Assembly (NCBI RefSeq): GCF_021398715.1
Contig: NZ_CP090347.1
Location: 2,666,001 to 2,730,000, forward strand
DNA from: Microbacterium binotii
GTDB lineage: Bacteria > Actinomycetota > Actinomycetes > Actinomycetales > Microbacteriaceae
Reading direction: 5' to 3'
Length of the DNA stretch: 64,000 nt
Made by a program: the position numbers and the translations under genes. Below the pieces are notes generated by a model, which saw nothing but the letters and a program-made list of their open reading frames with translations, was not told where the DNA came from and made no database searches. Of this stretch, positions 59,421 through 64,000 are shown piece after piece (position 1 is the stretch's first letter; each line of letters begins with the position of its first letter).

Positions 59421-60086
59421 CTATCGGTCCGAGCGGCGGGCACGCAGGCCCTGCACGAGCAGCACGATCGTCATGACGAACGCGAACAGCGGCAGCCCCA
59501 CGGCGCCGAGCGCAAGGAGCGTGCCTGTGCGATAGTCGACGTTGCCCATCCGGCCGAGGCCGATCCCGCCGCCACCGGCTGTCACGTCGCCGGCCAGCAG
59601 GAACTCGCCGTCGTAGGCGTCGATCTGCGACCGACAGGTGACGGATGCGGCAGCCCCGCCCGCATCCGCAACGCTCTGCACGGGCGAGAAGCCTTCGCCG
59701 TGGGTCATCCACCACAGCGTGTCGTCCCACCCCGGCGACGGCACCGACCAGGTGCGCAGGGGGGTCCCGTCGGTGGTCTCGGCCCGGCACTCGACGAGCC
59801 CCAGCAGCGGCGCGGCGCCCGACGCCCACACCCCCGTCACCCCCTCCGCGGGAAGCTCCACCGTCTGCCCCAGCGGCACCGGCTGCGCCGCCGCGACCGA
59901 CTGCGACACCGGCACCGCCCACAGGGCCCAGATGAGTGTGCTCGCCACGACGCACACCCCCACCAGCGCCCACAGCAGCTGCGTCCTGTGCCGCATCCGC
60001 ATCCGCGACTCCTGCGCCCGGAACGCTTCGTCGGCGGCGAGATCGGTCACGCGTCGAGTGTACGGATGCGGCATCGACCGCCGCAT
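59421..60086 (-). CDS. Two-helix membrane protein with extracytoplasmic domain
   Basis: This protein of up to 221 residues has one N-terminal helix (LLWALVGVCVVASTLIWALWAV), an exported domain of about 120 residues with two cysteines (VECRAETTDGTP, SVTCRSQIDAYDGEFLLAG) and a C-terminal helix (GTLLALGAVGLPLFAFVMTIVLLVQGL). Starts at 60086, 60074 or GTG 60050 are possible; TACACT lies 6 nt before the last, so that form could be leaderless. Function unknown. Confidence 0.65.
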   Translation of the reverse strand: MRRSMPHPYTRRVTDLAADEAFRAQESRMRMRHRTQLLWALVGVCVVASTLIWALWAVPVSQSVAAAQPVPLGQTVELPAEGVTGVWASGAAPLLGLVECRAETTDGTPLRTWSVPSPGWDDTLWWMTHGEGFSPVQSVADAGGAAASVTCRSQIDAYDGEFLLAGDVTAGGGGIGLGRMGNVDYRTGTLLALGAVGLPLFAFVMTIVLLVQGLRARRSDR

Positions 60087-60134
60087 CTGATAGCGGCGAC
60101 GAATCGCACACCGCGCCTCACCTAGGCTGGGCGC

Positions 60135-60809
60135 ATGAGCGAGCAGCCCTCACCCACCGCCGCCGCCATCGGCCGGGCCGTGCGGGAGGAACGCACGCGC
60201 CGTCAGCTCTCGACGCGCGCGCTCGCGGCGGCCGCCGGGGTCTCGCAGCCGTTCCTGACGAACGTCGAGAACGGCCGGGTGATGCCGAGCATCGCCTCGC
60301 TCTACAGCCTCGCCGGCGCCCTCGGCGTCTCCGCCGCGGCGCTGCTGCCCGAGCAGCCCATCCGCCTGGAGGTCGTCCGCGCCGGCGGCGGCTCCCGCAT
60401 CCCGATGCGCGACACTGACAAGCGCAGAAGCAGCGACGGCGACCGGGGCGGCAAGGAAGACGGCGAGACCTATACGCAGCTGATCGCCGGCGCGCGCGGG
60501 CGCCAGCTCGGTGCCTATCGGTTCGAGCTCGCGGCCGGTTACGAGGACGTGACCTACGCGCACGACGGCGAAGACATCGTGCACGTGCTCTCCGGCTCCC
60601 TGACCTACCGCTACGCCGACCACGACGACGTCGAGCTGCACCCTGGCGACACCCTCTGGGTCGACGCGCGCGGCGAGCACTCCTGGGTGGTGCCCGCCGC
60701 GCAGCACGGCATGACCGAGCTCCTGCTCATCACCGCCGCGGGCGCGACGCATCGCCATGGCAGCGGCTCAGACGTCGACGCCGAGCCCGCGACAACCACG
60801 CAGCGATAA
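60135..60809 (+). CDS. XRE-family regulator with cupin sensor domain
   Basis: This 224-residue regulator has an N-terminal helix-turn-helix (about 8-62: IGRAVREERTRRQLSTRALAAAAGVSQPFLTNVENGRVMPS). A charged linker leads to a C-terminal cupin_2 domain (about 120-205: YEDVTYAHDGEDIVHVLSGSLTYRY, ELHPGDTLWVDARGEHSW). Such proteins sense small ligands and control nearby catabolic genes. The flavin monooxygenase gene begins 72 nt downstream in the same direction and is the probable target. Confidence 0.9.
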   Translation: MSEQPSPTAAAIGRAVREERTRRQLSTRALAAAAGVSQPFLTNVENGRVMPSIASLYSLAGALGVSAAALLPEQPIRLEVVRAGGGSRIPMRDTDKRRSSDGDRGGKEDGETYTQLIAGARGRQLGAYRFELAAGYEDVTYAHDGEDIVHVLSGSLTYRYADHDDVELHPGDTLWVDARGEHSWVVPAAQHGMTELLLITAAGATHRHGSGSDVDAEPATTTQR

Positions 60810-60881
60810 CTCACACGAATCGTTACATCGACGGCGAGCACCGGTCACACCCGCGAAACACGCGATTCCTAGCGTGGCCGC

Positions 60882-62252
60882 ATGCCCACCAAACAGCTCG
60901 TCCTCGGCGCGTTCGAGGAGTTCACCCCCAACTTCATCGGCAACAGCTGGCACCACGAGCGCGGCGACACCGCCGCCTTCGCCACGCTCGAGTTCTGGAC
61001 CGACATGGTCAAGAAGCTGGATGCGGCGGGCTTCGACTTCTTCTTCATGGCCGAGGCCATCGGCTACCCCATGAACGACGCCGGCGAGGTGCCGGAGGCC
61101 GTCATCCGCGAGGCCGTGCAGTTCCCCGTGCACGACCCGCTCACCATCATGTCGGCGCTGGCGGCGACGACGCCGCGCATCGGCTTCGTGGCGACCGCAT
61201 CCACCACCGCGCAGCAGCCCCTGCTGAACGCACGCACCTTCACGACGCTCGACCACCTGACGGGCGGGCGCATCGGCTGGAACATCGTCACGAGTGACAA
61301 CCAGCAGGCGCTCGTACGTCTGCTCGGCCGCACGCAGGTCACCCCGCACGACGAGCGCTACGCCGCAGCGACCGAGTTCGTCGACCTCGACCTCGAGCTC
61401 TGGGAGGGCGCCTGGGAGGACGACGCCGTCCGCGCCGACAAGAAGAACAAGGTCTTCGCCGACCCGAGCAAGGTGCACCGCATCCGTCGCGACGGCACGT
61501 ACTTCACCTTCGACGGCTACTTCCCCGCGACCCCGTCGCCGCAGCGCACGCCCACACTGTTCCAGGCGGGCACCTCCGAGGCGGGCACGACGTTCGCCGC
61601 GCAGTACGCGGAGTGCGTGTTCACGCAGGACCGCAACGCCGCGCGCCTCGCGGCGGGCATCGCGCGCCTGCGTCAGAAGGCCGTGGATGCGGGTCGACCC
61701 GCATCCTCCATCAAGGTCGTCAACGGGGCGTCGTTCATCATCGCCGACACCGAGGAAGAGGCCGAGCGCCTGCGCGCCGAGCTCAACACGACCGCCACCC
61801 GCGAGGCCACGGCCGCGCTGTTCCTCGGGTGGTCGGGCGTGGACCTCGCCCAGCTCGACCCCGAGGCGACGCTGGATGACGTCTCGACGGAGGTCGGGCA
61901 CACGATGCTCGCCATGTGGCGCAACCCCGATGGCACGAGCCCGACGATCGGCGAGATCCTCGACTCGCTGCCCGCCACGTTCGGCGGCATGAAGTTCACC
62001 GGCACCGTCGCCTCGGTCGCCGACCAGGTCGAGGCGTTCGTGGCCGAGACGGACGTCGACGGCTTCCTCGTCGAGAACTGGTACGGGGGCATCGAGGGCT
62101 ACACGGAGTTCACCGACCAGCTCATGCCGGAACTGCGCCGCCGAGGCCTTCTGCCCGAGACGCCCCGCACGGGCACGCTCCGCGAGATGCTGACCGACGC
62201 CGACGGCCCGCGCCTTCCCGACTGGCACCCCGCGGCCCGCTACCGCCGCTGA
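60882..62252 (+). CDS. NtaA/SnaA/DmoA-type flavin-dependent monooxygenase (LLM class)
   Basis: This 456-residue luciferase-like monooxygenase belongs to the NtaA/SnaA/SoxA branch: FDFFFMAEAIG, the FMN-contact ATTPRIGFVATASTT, RTFTTLDHLTGGRIGWNIVTS, PTLFQAGTSEAGTTFAA and VNGASFII. It uses FMNH2 from a separate reductase to oxidise a small substrate such as a sulfonated or aminated organic acid. No reductase gene lies beside it. It follows an XRE-cupin regulator and probably forms a regulon with it. Confidence 0.9.
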   Translation: MPTKQLVLGAFEEFTPNFIGNSWHHERGDTAAFATLEFWTDMVKKLDAAGFDFFFMAEAIGYPMNDAGEVPEAVIREAVQFPVHDPLTIMSALAATTPRIGFVATASTTAQQPLLNARTFTTLDHLTGGRIGWNIVTSDNQQALVRLLGRTQVTPHDERYAAATEFVDLDLELWEGAWEDDAVRADKKNKVFADPSKVHRIRRDGTYFTFDGYFPATPSPQRTPTLFQAGTSEAGTTFAAQYAECVFTQDRNAARLAAGIARLRQKAVDAGRPASSIKVVNGASFIIADTEEEAERLRAELNTTATREATAALFLGWSGVDLAQLDPEATLDDVSTEVGHTMLAMWRNPDGTSPTIGEILDSLPATFGGMKFTGTVASVADQVEAFVAETDVDGFLVENWYGGIEGYTEFTDQLMPELRRRGLLPETPRTGTLREMLTDADGPRLPDWHPAARYRR

Positions 62253-62309
62253 CCCGGCCGGGATTTCCCGCCCGCTCGCTTCGACGGATGCCGGAGCTCT
62301 CCGTGCCCC

Positions 62310-62720
62310 TCAGGCGGGGCGGACGATGAGCGTGTGCCGGAGCGACTCGGCGCTGACCACGGGCGGCACGTGCTCGGGGAAGTCGGCCGCGTACTTCGCC
62401 TCGTAGGCGGCGGAGACCGCATCCTGCACCGGGTCGTCGGCGGCCACGCGGGCGAACGTCACCGCGACCCGCGGGTCGTCGAGCGCCGCCACCGGATCCT
62501 GCTCGGCACGCGCACCGTCGGCCAGGGTGAACGCCGCCGGACGCCCCGACTCGGCGCGGCGGAACCACGCCGTCCTGTCCCCGTACGCGGCGCGGACGTA
62601 GGCGGCGTCACCGACGACGACGGCCCAGATCGGCGTGGCCACCGCGTTCCCGTCGCGGCGGGTCGTGACGACGGTCACCGTCGAGGTGGCAGCGAGGTGG
62701 GCGAGCAGCGCATCCGTCAT
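62310..62720 (-). CDS. DUF2255 / pyridoxamine-phosphate-oxidase-like split-barrel protein
   Basis: This 136-residue protein has the short split-barrel pattern: STVTVVTTRRDGNAVATPIWAVVVGDAAYVRAAYGDRTAWFRRA, then DAVSAAYEAKYAADFPEHVPPVVSAESLRHTLIVRP, matching the DUF2255 type. Flavin or F420 binding is possible but not shown. It ends 57 nt from the convergent monooxygenase gene. Confidence 0.8.
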   Translation of the reverse strand: MTDALLAHLAATSTVTVVTTRRDGNAVATPIWAVVVGDAAYVRAAYGDRTAWFRRAESGRPAAFTLADGARAEQDPVAALDDPRVAVTFARVAADDPVQDAVSAAYEAKYAADFPEHVPPVVSAESLRHTLIVRPA

Positions 62721-62772
62721 GCCCCGAGCCTAGGGCGTACCCAACCCCCGTCCGACGGATCGGCACGCCCGG

Positions 62773-63762
62773 TCAGGGCGCGGGCGGGCGGGCGACGAGC
62801 ACCTCGCCTTCTCCTGCCACCGCCACCTCGCCCTCCGCGGCCGGGACGAGGAATACGCTCCCCGCCGGCGCGGACTCCCCGGCGATCTCGAGCGCGCCGC
62901 GGGTCACCACGAGCACCGCGAAGCCCGCGGCGATACGCACCGCATCCGTCACGCGATGCCGCTCGAGCCGCACGAACGAGTCGGCCTCGGACGGGAACAC
63001 CGATTCGGGACGCGCCGCGAAGGGCGCATGCTGAACGAGCCGCGTGAGTTCGGCGGGCGCCCGGCGGTTCAGGTTCACGGCGTCGAGCGCTCGGGCGAAA
63101 CCGAGGCCGAGATGCCCGTCCCGGGCGCCGTCGAGCTCGAAGCCGCGCCACTCGAGCAGGATCGAGAGGTCCTCGGGCTGCTGCAGCTCCAGCAGCAGCA
63201 CCCCCTCACCGATCGCATGGAGCTCGCCGGGCGGGATCCACACCACATCGCCCGACTGCACCGGCACGGTGTGCAGGAGATCGAGCAGAGCCACCGTGTC
63301 CTGATTCTCGACGAGGTCGCGCAGCTCGCTGGCCGCGACGGGACGGCGCAGCCCGACGTGCACCCAACCGCCGCGGAGGATGTACCAGCCCTCGGCCTTG
63401 CCGTGCGCGTGGCCCAGCCGTTCGGCGGCGAACGCGTCGTCGGGGTGGGCGTGCACCGGCAGCCGCTGCCCGGCATCCAGCAGTTTCACGAGCAGCTGCG
63501 GGTCGGCACCCCACCGGGCGACGTGCGCCTCGCCGAGCCAGCGCACGGGATCGGCGGCGATCTCCTCGCGCAGCAGCGCGCCGCCGGGCAGCCGGCTCAG
63601 CCCGACCTCGCGTTCGCCGAACACGGTCGTGCACGAGGCGACCCAGTCCTCCGGCTCGTGACTTGCCGCGGGCGCCTCGCGACGGAAGTCGGTGATCTGC
63701 CGCCCGCCGCGGTAGAAGCGCCGAGCGGGCCGGTTCGACGGCAGCCGCACGATCATGCTCAT
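62773..63762 (-). CDS. Mannose-6-phosphate isomerase, class I
   Basis: This 329-residue cupin-fold metalloenzyme interconverts mannose-6-phosphate and fructose-6-phosphate. Zinc ligands appear in LPVHAHPDD and in HGKAEGWYIL, with the third in VWIPPGELHAIGEG; GFELDGARDGHLGLGF follows. Length fits the short (about 320-330) class I form. The start ATG at 63762 lies inside a 23-bp tandem duplication that separates it from the upstream sugar kinase gene. It could feed mannose phosphate toward GDP-mannose, but catabolic use with the kinase is more likely. Confidence 0.88.
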   Translation of the reverse strand: MSMIVRLPSNRPARRFYRGGRQITDFRREAPAASHEPEDWVASCTTVFGEREVGLSRLPGGALLREEIAADPVRWLGEAHVARWGADPQLLVKLLDAGQRLPVHAHPDDAFAAERLGHAHGKAEGWYILRGGWVHVGLRRPVAASELRDLVENQDTVALLDLLHTVPVQSGDVVWIPPGELHAIGEGVLLLELQQPEDLSILLEWRGFELDGARDGHLGLGFARALDAVNLNRRAPAELTRLVQHAPFAARPESVFPSEADSFVRLERHRVTDAVRIAAGFAVLVVTRGALEIAGESAPAGSVFLVPAAEGEVAVAGEGEVLVARPPAP

Positions 63763-63804
63763 GCCAGGAACCCGCCGACGTTCATGCCAGGAACCCGCCG
63801 ACGA
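63759..63804. repeat. 23-bp tandem duplication at the kinase/isomerase junction
   Basis: Copies at 63759-63781 and 63782-63804 differ only at the last base (core CATGCCAGGAACCCGCCGAC). The second copy encodes the kinase C-terminus (VGGFLA-stop). The first supplies a displaced copy of that sequence followed by the isomerase start. Confidence 0.9.
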
Positions 63805-64000
63805 ACGTGTCGCCGAGGCCGATCGTGGTGGGGTGGGCGACGTCGACGCGGTACGCGGCGACGCCCACCGCACCGGGGACGAGGCGCTGCACCTCGGCCA
63901 CCACCCGTTCGCCGTCCGGATGCCGGTCGAACCCGGCCGTGGCCGCCATATCCTCCGCGGTGGCCGCGTCGCCGAGGCGGTAGCGGGTGGCCGCGAGCCG
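63782..64000 (-). CDS. Sugar kinase, C-terminal part (cut by window edge)
   Basis: The last 72 codons of a leftward gene are visible. They end PTTIGLGDTFVGGFLA, where GLGDTF takes the place of the GAGDxF catalytic motif of PfkB kinases; GLGD is the form seen in ADP-dependent sugar kinases and relatives of the ribokinase fold. Position before a mannose-6-phosphate isomerase suggests hexose phosphorylation. The start lies outside the window. Confidence 0.65.
   Translation of the reverse strand, partial: RLAATRYRLGDAATAEDMAATAGFDRHPDGERVVAEVQRLVPGAVGVAAYRVDVAHPTTIGLGDTFVGGFLA

Noticed and set aside
1..64000. tRNA, rRNA, CRISPR arrays, intact insertion sequences, riboswitches
   Set aside because: Looked for on both strands by eye; no cloverleaf, spaced direct-repeat array or transposase motif was found. 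Weak or degenerate examples could be missed without computation.

Overview
The window is high-GC DNA with GTG/TTG starts, many 4-nt ATGA/GTGA gene overlaps, LPXTG-type wall-anchored proteins, an IdeR-type iron box and a DUF222/HNH gene. Together these point to a Gram-positive actinobacterium, most likely Microbacteriaceae (Microbacterium-like). The octamer GGATGCGG and its complement CCGCATCC recur dozens of times on both strands, which also fits that group. No rRNA, tRNA, CRISPR array or intact insertion sequence was seen.

Layout. 1-4.0 kb: a LacI-family repressor next to a pair of identical 20-bp sites, then a YVTN beta-propeller/Ig surface protein. 4.4-9.1 kb: a leftward siderophore-uptake operon (lipoprotein, two permeases, ATPase, siderophore-interacting reductase) behind an IdeR-like box. 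9.5-19 kb: a LuxR-type regulator, a 1631-residue SdrD-like wall protein, and a GT1 glycosyltransferase divergent from a membrane protein/TetR pair. 19.2-40.6 kb: a large exopolysaccharide locus with initiating sugar transferase, pyruvyltransferase and its FrhB-like companion, six further glycosyltransferases, Wzy, Wzx, a WcaF-like acetyltransferase, gmd, fcl, a Gmm-like Nudix protein, ugd and an O-acyltransferase. Its middle (about 24.4-31.5 kb) is visibly more AT-rich and holds a decayed acyltransferase end.

41.2-46.2 kb: two secreted proteins, a lectin/Ig protein and a wall-anchored phosphoesterase. 46.2-47.4 kb: a small cassette (77-aa protein, DUF6907 protein, XRE regulator) with two related palindromic operators. 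47.5-50 kb: a membrane protein and a DUF222/HNH endonuclease with a leaderless-type start inside a hairpin. 50.4-53.5 kb: a membrane-anchored protein with a cohesin-like module, translationally coupled to a secreted amidase with a dockerin-like module; this is the most unusual system in the window. 53.6-64 kb: an orphan sensor kinase, a 14-bp polypurine tandem array, small membrane and metabolic genes, an XRE-cupin regulator with a flavin monooxygenase, a mannose-6-phosphate isomerase and the end of a sugar kinase.

How it works together (inference). The 19-40 kb locus should supply GDP-L-fucose and UDP-glucuronate, assemble a repeat unit on undecaprenyl phosphate, decorate it with acetyl and pyruvyl groups, then flip and polymerise it by a Wzx/Wzy route resembling colanic acid synthesis. 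The surface proteins on both sides and the putative cohesin-dockerin pair make much of the window a cell-envelope region. Several repeats (hairpin doublets, a C7 tract in a coding region, a 14-bp array, 23-bp and 26-bp duplications) are candidates for length or phase variation.
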